Assembly (NCBI RefSeq): GCF_017939745.1
Contig: NZ_JAGKQQ010000001.1
Coordinates: forward strand, 3,410,001-3,474,000
Direction of reading: 5' to 3'
Length of the DNA: 64,000 nucleotides
Source of the DNA: Gemmata palustris
GTDB taxonomy: Bacteria > Planctomycetota > Planctomycetia > Gemmatales > Gemmataceae
Both the position numbers and the translations under genes were made by a program. Shown here piece after piece: positions 35,433 through 43,652 of the stretch (positions are counted from its first letter, which is position 1; each line of letters begins with the position of its first letter). The notes below the pieces were generated by a model, which did no database searches, had not been told where the DNA came from, and saw only the letters and a list, made by a program, of their open reading frames with translations.

Positions 35433-35843
35433 TTAAGTGTCGAGTTGTCCGGCGCCGCTTGCTGCGGGATCGTAAGGTTCAAGCCACTGAATGATTTCGA
35501 TCCGGTTGCCGTCCGGGTCGCTCACGAAGAACCGGTCGCAGTGGGGGATCGGCCCAGTTTCCTGAATCTCGATGCGCTGTGTGCGGAAGTGCTCACGCGC
35601 CTGCGCGACATCCGGCACACGAAGGGCGAAGTGCCGCGGGCTCCGCGAATCGGGCTGCGGTTTCTGGAGCAGGTGCAGCGTTTGCCCGTCACCCAGTTGG
35701 AACCACAGTGCGACGAAATCAAACGTCTTCGGCTTCGGGATCTCCTTCAACCCCAACACGCCCGCGTAGAACGCCCGCGCCTGCGCCACGTCCGTAATGA
35801 GCACGGAACAGTGGTCGAGGTGAGTCACGTTCAATCCCGCCAT
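35433..35843 (-). CDS. VOC-family (glyoxalase/dioxygenase-like) protein
   Basis: A 136-residue vicinal-oxygen-chelate protein with the two-beta-alpha-beta-beta-beta modules of the family. Metal ligands can be placed at HLDHCSVLITDVAQARAFYA (His), RHFALRVPDVAQAREHF (His) and VSDPDGNRIEII (Glu). Such proteins include glyoxalase I, fosfomycin resistance enzymes and ring-cleavage dioxygenases; sequence alone does not tell which. The start ATG at 35841-35843 precedes MAGLNVTHLDH. It stands alone. Confidence 0.85.
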   Translation of the reverse strand: MAGLNVTHLDHCSVLITDVAQARAFYAGVLGLKEIPKPKTFDFVALWFQLGDGQTLHLLQKPQPDSRSPRHFALRVPDVAQAREHFRTQRIEIQETGPIPHCDRFFVSDPDGNRIEIIQWLEPYDPAASGAGQLDT

Positions 35844-36388
35844 CGCATCTCTCCCATGGCGATGAAGTTGCGCTCACACCGCGCGATACCACAGCCGCTC
35901 CGTTGACCCGCCCAAACCCCGGCCGGCTAACAATTGCTAACATTTTCGGGGTTCGGGCCGTCACCGGGGCAAATCGCCAAGCAACTAGCGACTCAACTAC
36001 TGACACTACAGGTAGTTAAGACACAATCATCGTTCCGACTCACCCTCGCCGGCAGGTAACAACCGCTAACATCGCCGCAATTTCTGGCCGTTTCGGGCTA
36101 ACACTTCGAGCCCGCTCGCACTCGTACCCCGAGCACACCCGCAATACCTGGACACTGCCAATTATACGCAAGTGGACACAAGAATACAAACACTGTCCCG
36201 ACTGCGCGGCGCACGCGCATTGTGCGGGCGCGCCGCGCAGCGCGTTGCTGAGCCGAGCAGTGAAAACATCACAATGTGCGCCGGGGGTGCAGCGAATACC
36301 ACTCACGGGAAGTCCCGAATGAAGAACCGGCGCCCTTCCCTAAAAATGAGGGAGGCGGGCTTCTGCGTGTCGCTGAGGGTCGAGTCAC
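35844..36388. other. gene-free interval with TAACA motif copies
   Basis: No credible gene in 545 bases between the divergent VOC and YcjX-like genes. Two copies of the GGTAAC/GCTAACA motif lie at 35923-35950 and 36049-36084. The region around 36120-36300 is relatively AT-rich with ATACAAACACTG, and a hairpin (36331-36360) sits just before the YcjX-like start. Promoters for both flanking genes must be here. Confidence 0.65.
36331..36360. promoter_or_regulatory. hairpin in the leader of the YcjX-like gene
   Basis: The segment CGCCCTTCCCTAAAAATGAG then GGAGGCGGGC can fold with CGCC/GGCG and TCCCT/AGGGA pairs around a short A-rich loop. It ends 28 bases before the start codon and could influence translation, or be a remnant of the CCCTCCC repeat family. 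Confidence 0.35.
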
Positions 36389-37765
36389 ATGAGCGTGTTC
36401 CGCGTGAAGACGACCGAGGCCCGCGTCGGCGTGGTCGGGCTTTACAGTGCCGGCAAAACCGTGCTGCTCACCTCGCTCATCAATCACCTTCAGGACCACG
36501 ACTCGGACCGGTTCCCGCTCGGGAAGCCCGGTACGCACCTGCGCAAATTCACCGTGAAGGAACCCGATCGCGGGTGGGCACCGTTCAACTATTCCGGGCA
36601 TCGCGACGCGCTGGTGAACTACGGTCGGTGGCCGTCCAAGACGACCGACCGCGCGCAGTTCGTCTGTCAGTTCGAGCGCTCCGACTGGACCTTCAGCGAC
36701 TGCCTCCTGAAGCTGTACGACCTGCCGGGGGAGCGCATCGCCGACGCCGGGATGCTCGGGCGCGACTTCACCGCGTGGTCCGAGCGCATGCTGAGCCTGT
36801 TCGTGAACGACTCCACGTACCGCACCTGTTCGGCCCCGTTTTTGGACGCGATCAAGAAGCCCGGCGCGACCGAAACCGAGCTACTGACGGCGTACCGCGT
36901 GTCGCTCGCGAACCTCATCCTGAACTTCAAGCCGCTCATTTCGCCCTCCACGTTCCTGCTCGATCTGAAGGGCCAGCCGGCGCGCCCCGCGGCGCCCGAG
37001 GAACTCGCGGCCGCCCGACACTGCGGCGTCGATGAGCAGAACCAGTTCTGCCCGCTGCCCGCCGAATTACGGCGCAACGGGACCGAGTTGTTCGAGTCGT
37101 TTTCGTCGCGCTACAACCTGTACGTCGAGCAAGTGGTGGTGCCCACGATCGCGGCGTACCGCTCGTGTACGTCCCTCATCGTGCTGGTCGATGTGACGAT
37201 GCTGCTGGCGGGCGGTGTGGGCATGTACGACGACAACCGGCAAATCGTGCGCGACCTCTTCGACGTGCTCGCGCCCGGCGAAAACAAGCTGTTCGGACCG
37301 GTCGCACGCGGGCTGAGCAAGGTGTTCCTGCCGCACCAGTGGCGCCCGGGGTGGATCACGCGACTCGCGTTCGTGGCGCCCAAACTGGACCTCGTTCACC
37401 CGCTCGACCGCGACCGGATGCAGTTGCTCACGCGCCGAATGGTCGAGCGCTTTGCCACGGACCGCGACGGGTTGCAGCACCAGTTCTTCAACGTGTCCTC
37501 GGTGGTGTCCACGAAGGCACTGCCCACCGAACCCGGCGCGGGGCGCGTGCTCGTCGGCACGCCCCTTCGTGGCGCGGACGGCCGAAAGGTGCCACCATCT
37601 GGCGAACAGCGTTTTACCGCATCAGAGCTACCGGACGATTGGCCGCTGGAATGGCCCGCGGGGCGCTACGCCTTCCCCGAAGTGTACCCCCGAATGCCGA
37701 CCCGCAAGGACTACCCGCCCGATCAGGTGAACCTGGACAAGCTCGCCACGTTCGTGATCGAGTAG
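36389..37765 (+). CDS. YcjX-like P-loop NTPase (DUF463 family)
   Basis: A 458-residue P-loop protein. Walker A is GLYSAGKTVLLTSL at residues about 17-30, and the arrangement (TVLLTSLINHLQDHDSDRFP) is that of YcjX/DUF463 proteins, probable GTPases linked in proteobacteria to membrane and phage-shock stress. The segment LKLYDLPGERIADAGMLGRD probably contains the switch/Walker B. The central helical part (SYRTCSAPFLDAIKKPGATE and onward) matches the length of the family (about 465). The usual companion YcjF is not visible in the window. ATG at 36389 follows GAGGGTCGAGTCAC. Function is not proven; membrane-stress or trafficking roles are inference. Confidence 0.8.
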   Translation: MSVFRVKTTEARVGVVGLYSAGKTVLLTSLINHLQDHDSDRFPLGKPGTHLRKFTVKEPDRGWAPFNYSGHRDALVNYGRWPSKTTDRAQFVCQFERSDWTFSDCLLKLYDLPGERIADAGMLGRDFTAWSERMLSLFVNDSTYRTCSAPFLDAIKKPGATETELLTAYRVSLANLILNFKPLISPSTFLLDLKGQPARPAAPEELAAARHCGVDEQNQFCPLPAELRRNGTELFESFSSRYNLYVEQVVVPTIAAYRSCTSLIVLVDVTMLLAGGVGMYDDNRQIVRDLFDVLAPGENKLFGPVARGLSKVFLPHQWRPGWITRLAFVAPKLDLVHPLDRDRMQLLTRRMVERFATDRDGLQHQFFNVSSVVSTKALPTEPGAGRVLVGTPLRGADGRKVPPSGEQRFTASELPDDWPLEWPAGRYAFPEVYPRMPTRKDYPPDQVNLDKLATFVIE

Positions 37766-38121
37766 GCGAACCCCGCCCGCCAGGGCGGTGGGGTGCGCGC
37801 AGTGACGATGCCACCCACTGCCCTGGCGGGCGGGGTTCACCTTCCAGGACGAGCCGCGACCGCAAGGGAGCGGGAGGCGCAACACGCGCTCAGCGACAAT
37901 CCAACCCACAGGAAGCCGTTGCCCCGCTCCCTCGCGGTCGCGGCTCATCCGAGCCGCATTCTGCCCCGCGAGTTAGTTTCGCTTCGAGATCAGTCGCGAC
38001 CGAACGAGCCGCGACCGCCAGGGAGCGGGAGGCGCAACGAGTGCCTCGCGATCGCGATTTAATGCAGGAAGCCCCGCTCCCTTGCGGTCGCGGCTCGTTG
38101 ACCCAAAGCGAGAGTAAAACA
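37766..38121. repeat. repeat-packed interval between convergent genes
   Basis: The first part holds an inverted pair of the GCCCTGGCGGGCGGGGTTCA palindrome (37767-37796 and 37812-37841), also present at 2361-2390. The rest (37849-38101) contains four arms of the GAGCCGCGACCGCAAGGGAG family in alternating orientation, with variant inner segments. There is no gene. It separates the YcjX-like gene from the second DUF1553 gene, which end toward each other. Confidence 0.8.
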
Positions 38122-40464
38122 TCACGGGATGTAGACGAACTCGTGCGTGTTGAACAGCACCACACACAGGTCGGCCAGCGCGCGGGCGTGTGCCGCGTCC
38201 GTGCCAGCGGGTAGCGAAGTCGCATCAATACCGATGTCTTGTTTCGCACGAACGCGGTCACGGACGATGGCGGTTTGGTCCTTCAAGAACTCGGTCGCGA
38301 GCTTGCGCTCGGTCGCGTTCGGTACTCGGCCGGTCGCCCTGCGATACAGCGCGTTCAGTTGCTTCTCGGTATCGGTGCCTGCTTCAGTTAGCAGTGACAC
38401 TGCCATTGCTTTGGCCTGCTCGTGAACGAACGGGCTGTTCATCAGGATGAGCGCTTGCGGCGCGAACGTACTCACCGGGCGCACGGCACAGGCGTTGAGC
38501 GTATCGGGCTGGTCGAACGCTTCGAGGATCGGCTGGCGCACGTTGCGCTTGTTGAAGAGGTACACGGACCGGCGCGTGTGCTGCTTCACATCGGGCGTGA
38601 CCGGCCAAAGCCCGTCCGGTTCGCCCTCGGTGAAAATCAGGTCGTACACTTCGGGTTCGAGCGGCACCTTCACCGACAGCCCGCCGACTTGCCGGTTCAG
38701 CGTACCCGCTGCGGTGAGTACGGAATCGCGGACCGCTTCGGCCTCGAGGCGCCGACGGCTCATCTTCCACAGGAGCTTGTTGTCGGGGTCCGCCTTCGCG
38801 CCGTGTGCGGTCGTTGCGGACTGGCGGTACGTGGCGCTCGTCACGATCAGCCGGTGGATGCGTTTCAGCGCCCAGGGGGAACCCGCCCCTACGGACGGGG
38901 TCGCCAACTCGCACGCCAGCCAGTCCAACAACTCCGGGTTCGTGGGCAGGTCGCCACGGGTACCGAAGTCGTTCGGCGTGTTGACGATCCCGCGCCCGAA
39001 ATGGTGCTGCCACACGCGGTTCACGATCACGCGCGCCGTGAGCGGGTGATCGGGCTTGGTGAGCCAGTCCGCGAGTTCGCGTCGCGAGGTGGGCACGGGC
39101 GTTCCTTCGCGCACCAGGACGCGCGGGAACGCGGGCTGCACCTCCAGTGTTTTCTGGCTCACCTCGCCGCGATTCAGAACAAACGTCTTTTCGTCGCCCG
39201 CGTTCTCAATGGCCCACGCAGCGGGCGCGGGCGGCGGGGTTCGCGCGTCGATCGCGTGCAACTGTTCGCGGAGTTGCGCCCGCTTCGCGAGGTCCGCAGG
39301 GGACATTGCGGCGAGAACCTCGTCCCAGCTCACGTGGATGAGCGTCCCGGCCTGCGCTGCGAGCGTCTTCTGCTCCTCGGTCCGCTTGTCGGCCGGCGTA
39401 TCGAGGGCCTTGCGGTACTTCGGCTCCAATTTGTCGCGCTTCTCCTGGTTCACCTTCGTGCGAACCGGGTTGTCCAACTCCGCGATCTGCTTCTTGATCG
39501 GCGCCGTCTTCGTGTTGATCTCGCCCATTCGCTTGGTGTGCGTTTCGCGCTCCGCGGGTGTGGCGAAATTCACATCGGCGTACTTGGCGCTGGCGAAGAA
39601 CGCCTGGAGCCGGTAATAATCCCCGGCCGAGAGAGGATCGAACTTGTGGTCGTGACAGCGCGTGCAGGCGAACGTGAGCCCCAGGAACGCGGCCCCCACA
39701 CCGTTCACCATCTCAGTGAGCGTTTCCTGCCGGAGCACGTCCGCATCGAGGTTCCCACTCACCACGTGAACCGGCCCGCAGCGGTGAACACCGGTCGCGA
39801 TCAGGGTGTCGTGGGAGGACGGGTGCGCGAAGAGCGCCGAGAGCTTGGACCACCCGGACGATCGGGCCACCTTTCGCTGCTGCTCGTCCTTCCAAATGAG
39901 GTCGCCGGCGATCTGCTCTTTGACGAATTGGTCGTAGGGCTTGTCCGCGTTGAAGCTGCTCACCACGAAGTCGCGGTAGCGCCAGGAGTGCGGGCGCTCC
40001 GCATCGAGTTCGTAACCGTTGCTCTCCGCGAAGCGAACGACGTCGAGCCAGTGCGTCGCCCAGCGCTCGCCGAAGTGCGGGGACGCGAGCAACCGATCGA
40101 CGACCTTCTCGTAAGCATCGGGCGCATCATCTTTCAGGAACGCATCGACTTCCGCGGGCGTGGGCGGGAGGCCCGTCAGGTCGAGCGTCACCCGGCGCAA
40201 GAGCGTGAGTTTGTCGGCCGGTGCAGAGGGTTTCAGCCCCTCCTTCTCCAGTCGCGCGAGAATGAAGGCATCGATCGGGTTCCGCGATTCGTTCTTCAGA
40301 GTTCGCGGTTCGGGAACCGGTGGGCGCTTGGGGGGCACGAAGGACCAGTGCGCCCGGTCCTGCGCCTTCAGTTCGGGGTCCGCGTACTTCCGCTGCGCCG
40401 TCGCGCGGTTCGAGACCGCGAGCAACAGCAGTAACAGCGCGACCGGCACGGCTCGGCGAATCAT
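38122..40464 (-). CDS. DUF1549/DUF1553 domain protein with small repeat-derived insertion
   Basis: A 780-residue exported protein (signal VPVALLLLLLAVSNRATA) of the planctomycete DUF1549-DUF1553 type, without the N-terminal PSCyt1 haem domains of its paralogue at 17029. DUF1549 starts NPIDAFILARLEKEGLKPSA and contains FGERWATHWLDVVRFAESNG and CTRCHDHKFDP; DUF1553 contains [22 protein letters not shown] and IHRLIVTSATYRQSATTAHG. The central part carries a charged coiled coil (TKTAPIKKQIAELDNPVRTK). Between DWLACE and IHRLIV lies TPSVGAGSPWALK, encoded by a short palindrome (38882-38902), at the same position as the large insertion in the paralogue. The ATG at 40462-40464 has GGAG eight bases upstream. 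Partner DUF1501 gene is not adjacent. Confidence 0.88.
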   Translation of the reverse strand: MIRRAVPVALLLLLLAVSNRATAQRKYADPELKAQDRAHWSFVPPKRPPVPEPRTLKNESRNPIDAFILARLEKEGLKPSAPADKLTLLRRVTLDLTGLPPTPAEVDAFLKDDAPDAYEKVVDRLLASPHFGERWATHWLDVVRFAESNGYELDAERPHSWRYRDFVVSSFNADKPYDQFVKEQIAGDLIWKDEQQRKVARSSGWSKLSALFAHPSSHDTLIATGVHRCGPVHVVSGNLDADVLRQETLTEMVNGVGAAFLGLTFACTRCHDHKFDPLSAGDYYRLQAFFASAKYADVNFATPAERETHTKRMGEINTKTAPIKKQIAELDNPVRTKVNQEKRDKLEPKYRKALDTPADKRTEEQKTLAAQAGTLIHVSWDEVLAAMSPADLAKRAQLREQLHAIDARTPPPAPAAWAIENAGDEKTFVLNRGEVSQKTLEVQPAFPRVLVREGTPVPTSRRELADWLTKPDHPLTARVIVNRVWQHHFGRGIVNTPNDFGTRGDLPTNPELLDWLACELATPSVGAGSPWALKRIHRLIVTSATYRQSATTAHGAKADPDNKLLWKMSRRRLEAEAVRDSVLTAAGTLNRQVGGLSVKVPLEPEVYDLIFTEGEPDGLWPVTPDVKQHTRRSVYLFNKRNVRQPILEAFDQPDTLNACAVRPVSTFAPQALILMNSPFVHEQAKAMAVSLLTEAGTDTEKQLNALYRRATGRVPNATERKLATEFLKDQTAIVRDRVRAKQDIGIDATSLPAGTDAAHARALADLCVVLFNTHEFVYIP
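38882..38902. repeat. short palindrome inside the DUF1553 coding sequence
   Basis: CCCGCCCCTACGGACGGGGT within the coding sequence differs at only two positions from the intergenic copy at 26088-26110. It encodes part of a PSVGAGSP stretch exactly where the paralogous gene at 17029-19803 carries a larger repeat. Confidence 0.6.
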
Positions 40465-40509
40465 GGCACCACTCCGCATTGCGAGACGGCTTCAAGCCTA
40501 CGCGACCGG

Positions 40510-41544
40510 TCACATCCCGGGCAACACCTTATCCGGCTCGGCGAAAATTGCGGGCACGCCGCCCGTGTGAATAAACACCACCGACGACCCGCGCGGGTAT
40601 TTGCCCGCGCGCACATCGGCGATGAGCGCCGCGAGCGCTTTCGCCGTGTACACGTGATCGGTCAGGATCGCTTCCGACGTGGCGAGGAGGTGCATGGCCT
40701 CCTGTCCCGCCCGAGACGGGAGCCCGTAGCCCGGCGCGATAAACGACTCGTCGGCGTCCAAATCTTCGGGCTTCAGTCGGTGCGGGAGCCCCAATCGCTC
40801 GGCAGCGGCGTTCGCGTCACTGGCCATCTGTGTCGGGATGTGCCAGGGCCAGGGCATCGGGCAGATGAGCCGGGCCGGGCACTGGAACCCGAGCAGCGCC
40901 TTCCCCAGCGCGACTCCGGCCCCGGTCGCCCCCGCGGACGACACGTAGAACGCCGCCGGCGCGACGTTCAGCGCGGTCAGTTGCTCCGCGATCTCGGCCA
41001 TGCACAGCGCGTAACTGACGGCCGCGAGCGGCACCACGCGGGGCGGGTTCCAGAAGTACGGGTTCCGCCCGGCGCTGCGGAACTCTTCGGCCTTCGACGC
41101 GAGGAGCGCGTTCAGTTCCGGCCCGATCTTCGCATCTGTGAACTCGACGTGCGCGCCGACGAGGTAATCGAGCAGCAAGTTGCCCTGCGGCTCCGTCTTC
41201 TGATGGGCCTTCGAGAGATAGAGCCGGCACTCCAATCCGAGTTTCGCGCAGCTCGCAGCGGTTTGCCGGCAGTTGTTCGACTGGACCAGCGCGCCCCACA
41301 CGAACATGTCCGCGCCGCTCGCGAGTGCGTCGCCGAGCAGGAACTCGTTGTGGCGCGCCTTGTTCCCGCCGAGCACGAGTCCGGTGCAGTCGTCGCGCTT
41401 GATGAAGACGCGCACGCCCCCGCCGATCTTCGCGGCGAAGCGCGGCATCTCTTCGAGCGGCGTGGGCAAGTGGGCGAGCCGTTCGCGGGGCAATTGCGCC
41501 ACCGCCGCGCGCACGTCCGCCGGCGTGAGTATCGGATCGGGCAT
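40510..41544 (-). CDS. D-cysteine desulfhydrase / ACC deaminase-like PLP enzyme
   Basis: A 344-residue fold-type II PLP enzyme. The N-terminus (LAHLPTPLEEMPRFAAKIGG, VFIKRDDCTGLVLGGNKARH) is that of D-cysteine desulfhydrase and 1-aminocyclopropane-1-carboxylate deaminase, with the Schiff-base Lys in GGNKARHNEFLLG. The phosphate-binding loop is VSSAGATGAGVALGKALL. The usual reaction is release of sulfide and ammonia from D-cysteine, or opening of ACC; sequence does not distinguish. The ATG at 41542-41544 has GGAG upstream; the longer open frame to 42135 overlaps the carotenoid desaturase gene and was rejected. It stands divergent from the carotenoid cluster. Confidence 0.88.
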   Translation of the reverse strand: MPDPILTPADVRAAVAQLPRERLAHLPTPLEEMPRFAAKIGGGVRVFIKRDDCTGLVLGGNKARHNEFLLGDALASGADMFVWGALVQSNNCRQTAASCAKLGLECRLYLSKAHQKTEPQGNLLLDYLVGAHVEFTDAKIGPELNALLASKAEEFRSAGRNPYFWNPPRVVPLAAVSYALCMAEIAEQLTALNVAPAAFYVSSAGATGAGVALGKALLGFQCPARLICPMPWPWHIPTQMASDANAAAERLGLPHRLKPEDLDADESFIAPGYGLPSRAGQEAMHLLATSEAILTDHVYTAKALAALIADVRAGKYPRGSSVVFIHTGGVPAIFAEPDKVLPGM

Positions 41545-41908
41545 GGTCACGTCTCCGCGAGCCAGAAGGTGTGGTGTCATGGTAAGCCCGCGGAACCGCA
41601 CTGGCCCGAAATTGGGTGGCGGCCTGCGCATGTTGCTCCGCGGCGGAAGACGGTTCCCGGTCTTCGCCCCGGAGGGGCCGTCGTTCGTAGCACCGGGCGG
41701 AAGCCCGGTGCATTCTTTGCCCCGGGCTACATTCGCCGCCCCGAAATTGAGAGAGGGTGTTGAATCCGCGCGTAGAATGCGGTCGAACGTATAGCCGGAG
41801 AAGGCGCGCGAGCGTCCCGTCCGGCTATTTGTTTGGCGGACACTTCCGATCCGGTACACTGTCACCGACGCGCCACCGGATCGGCCGGCACACCGCAAGG
41901 ATTCGCGC
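41545..41908. other. divergent promoter interval
   Basis: These 364 bases separate the D-cysteine desulfhydrase-like gene from the carotenoid cluster and hold no gene. A GCACCGGGC...GCCCGGTGC hairpin (41690-41711, four-base loop) is a further dispersed-type palindrome. A possible promoter for the plus-strand cluster is listed separately. Confidence 0.6.
41833..41860 (+). promoter_or_regulatory. possible sigma-70-like promoter of the carotenoid cluster
   Basis: TTGGCG at 41833-41838 and TACACT at 41855-41860 are separated by 16 bases and lie 48 bases before the first start codon. The match to TTGACA/TATAAT is partial, so this is only a candidate. Confidence 0.35.
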
Positions 41909-43507
41909 ATGACCTCGACGGTTTCTGATACGGCCCCGACCCGCACGCGCCACTCGAATCGTGCCCCCCGCCCGAACACGGTCCTGATCGTCGGCGCGGG
42001 TCCGGGCGGGTTGGCGGCCGCACTCCTACTGGCAAAGGCCGGGCTGGATGTCCACGTCGTCGAGCGCATGCCGCGCGTCGGCGGGCGGTGTTCCGCAATC
42101 GAAGAGCAGGGCTTCCGGTTCGATCTCGGCCCCACGTTCTTCCTCTACCCCCGCGTTCTGGAGCGCATCTTCAAGCTGATCGGGCGCGACCTGCGGACCG
42201 AAATTCCGATGGTCCGGCTCGACCCGCAGTACCGCATCGCGTTCGGCGGTGGCGGGGAGTTGAACTGCACCCCGAACCTGGAGCAACTCGAAACCGAAGT
42301 CGCGCGCCTCAGCCCCGGCGACGCGCAGAACGTGCGCCGGTTCCTGGACGACAACCGCGTGAAGATGGAGCAGTTCCGGCCGTGCCTGGAGCGGCCCTTC
42401 TCGGGCTGGCGCGATCTCGTCCGCTGGCAGCTCATCAAGCTGTTCCCGACGCTGCGCCCGTGGGCCTCGCTTGATGCGGAACTGGGCCGGTACTTCAAGG
42501 ACGAGCGCATCCGGCTCGCGTTCTCGTTCCAGTCCAAATACCTGGGCATGTCGCCGTTCAACTGCCCGAGCCTGTTCTCGATCCTCTCGTTCCTCGAGTA
42601 CGAGTACGGCGTGTGGCACCCGATGGGCGGGTGCGCCGCGGTGTCCGAGGGGATGGCCCGCGTCGCGCGCGAAATGGGCGTGCGGATCACGCTGAACGAA
42701 GACGTGAAAGAGGTGCTGTTCGATGGCCGAAAGGCCGTCGGCATCCGCACCCCGAGCGGCGAGCACCGAGCGGACGCCCTCGTCATCAACGCGGACTTTG
42801 CCCACGCGATGACGAAGCTCGTGCCGAACCACCTCCGCCGGAAGTGGACCGACGAGAAGATCGAGAAGAAGAAGTTCTCGTGCTCGACGTTCATGATGTA
42901 CCTCGGGATTGAGGGCCGTTTCGACGACGTCCCGCACCACACGATTCACACCGCCGCGGACTACGTGAAGAACCTCGCGGACATCGAACAGCGGCACGTG
43001 CTTTCCGACGACCCTTCCTTCTATGTGCAAAACGCGACGCCCACCGACCCGAGCCTCGCGCCGCCCGGAATGAGTACGCTCTACGTGCTCGCGCCGGTCA
43101 CGCACCAGCACCCGAACGTCGATTGGGCGAAGGAAACGCCCGCGTTCCGCGCGAAGCTGTTGAAGCAGTTGGAGAAGGTCGGGCTGACGGGGGTGGAGAA
43201 GCGCATTCGCTTCGAGAAGATCGTCACGCCAGCGGACTGGGAGCACACATACAACGTGTACCGCGGCGCCACGTTCAGCCTCGCGCACTCGTGGGGGCAG
43301 ATGCTCCACCTGCGCCCGCGGAACCGGTTCGACGAACTCGAAAGCGTGTACCTCGTGGGCGGCGGAACGCACCCCGGCAGCGGGCTGCCGGTGATCTACG
43401 AATCCGCCCGCATCACCAGTCGCTTGCTGCTCGAAGACTTCGCCCACGACACGGAATGGCTCGGCGCGCCGGGGGCCACAGAGCAGCCCGCCGCGGTCGC
43501 GCATTAG
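41909..43507 (+). CDS. phytoene/diapophytoene desaturase-like FAD oxidoreductase (CrtI/CrtN family)
   Basis: A 532-residue flavoprotein. A dinucleotide-binding motif ([20 protein letters not shown] with [15 protein letters not shown]) starts near residue 25 and the C-terminal FAD segment ([20 protein letters not shown]) is typical of CrtI/CrtN-type carotene desaturases, which introduce conjugated double bonds into phytoene, diapophytoene or squalene. Internal segments ([40 protein letters not shown]) fit the group. Sequence alone does not say whether a C30 or C40 substrate is used; the neighbours (a second, CrtP-like desaturase, an acyltransferase and a glycosyltransferase) resemble the staphyloxanthin-type C30 pathway. 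It begins the cluster and is followed by a 145-base gap with one palindrome. Confidence 0.85.
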   Translation: MTSTVSDTAPTRTRHSNRAPRPNTVLIVGAGPGGLAAALLLAKAGLDVHVVERMPRVGGRCSAIEEQGFRFDLGPTFFLYPRVLERIFKLIGRDLRTEIPMVRLDPQYRIAFGGGGELNCTPNLEQLETEVARLSPGDAQNVRRFLDDNRVKMEQFRPCLERPFSGWRDLVRWQLIKLFPTLRPWASLDAELGRYFKDERIRLAFSFQSKYLGMSPFNCPSLFSILSFLEYEYGVWHPMGGCAAVSEGMARVAREMGVRITLNEDVKEVLFDGRKAVGIRTPSGEHRADALVINADFAHAMTKLVPNHLRRKWTDEKIEKKKFSCSTFMMYLGIEGRFDDVPHHTIHTAADYVKNLADIEQRHVLSDDPSFYVQNATPTDPSLAPPGMSTLYVLAPVTHQHPNVDWAKETPAFRAKLLKQLEKVGLTGVEKRIRFEKIVTPADWEHTYNVYRGATFSLAHSWGQMLHLRPRNRFDELESVYLVGGGTHPGSGLPVIYESARITSRLLLEDFAHDTEWLGAPGATEQPAAVAH

Positions 43508-43587
43508 CGGGTCCGCGCTCTTGTAGTCGGGTCTTTGGCTGGCTGGATGATCCGGGCGCGGCTTCCGTTCGCGCTCGCGGGGGAAAT

Positions 43588-43616
43588 GGTGGGCCTGCGC
43601 AAAGCCTGGACCCACC
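43588..43616. repeat. GGTGGGCCTGCGCAAAGCC palindrome, third copy
   Basis: This 29-bp unit matches 24952-24980 with one difference. It lies between the two desaturase genes, 37 bases before the second start. Confidence 0.7.
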
Positions 43617-43652
43617 CTACAAGAAGACACTGAACCACACCAACGGGAAGCT

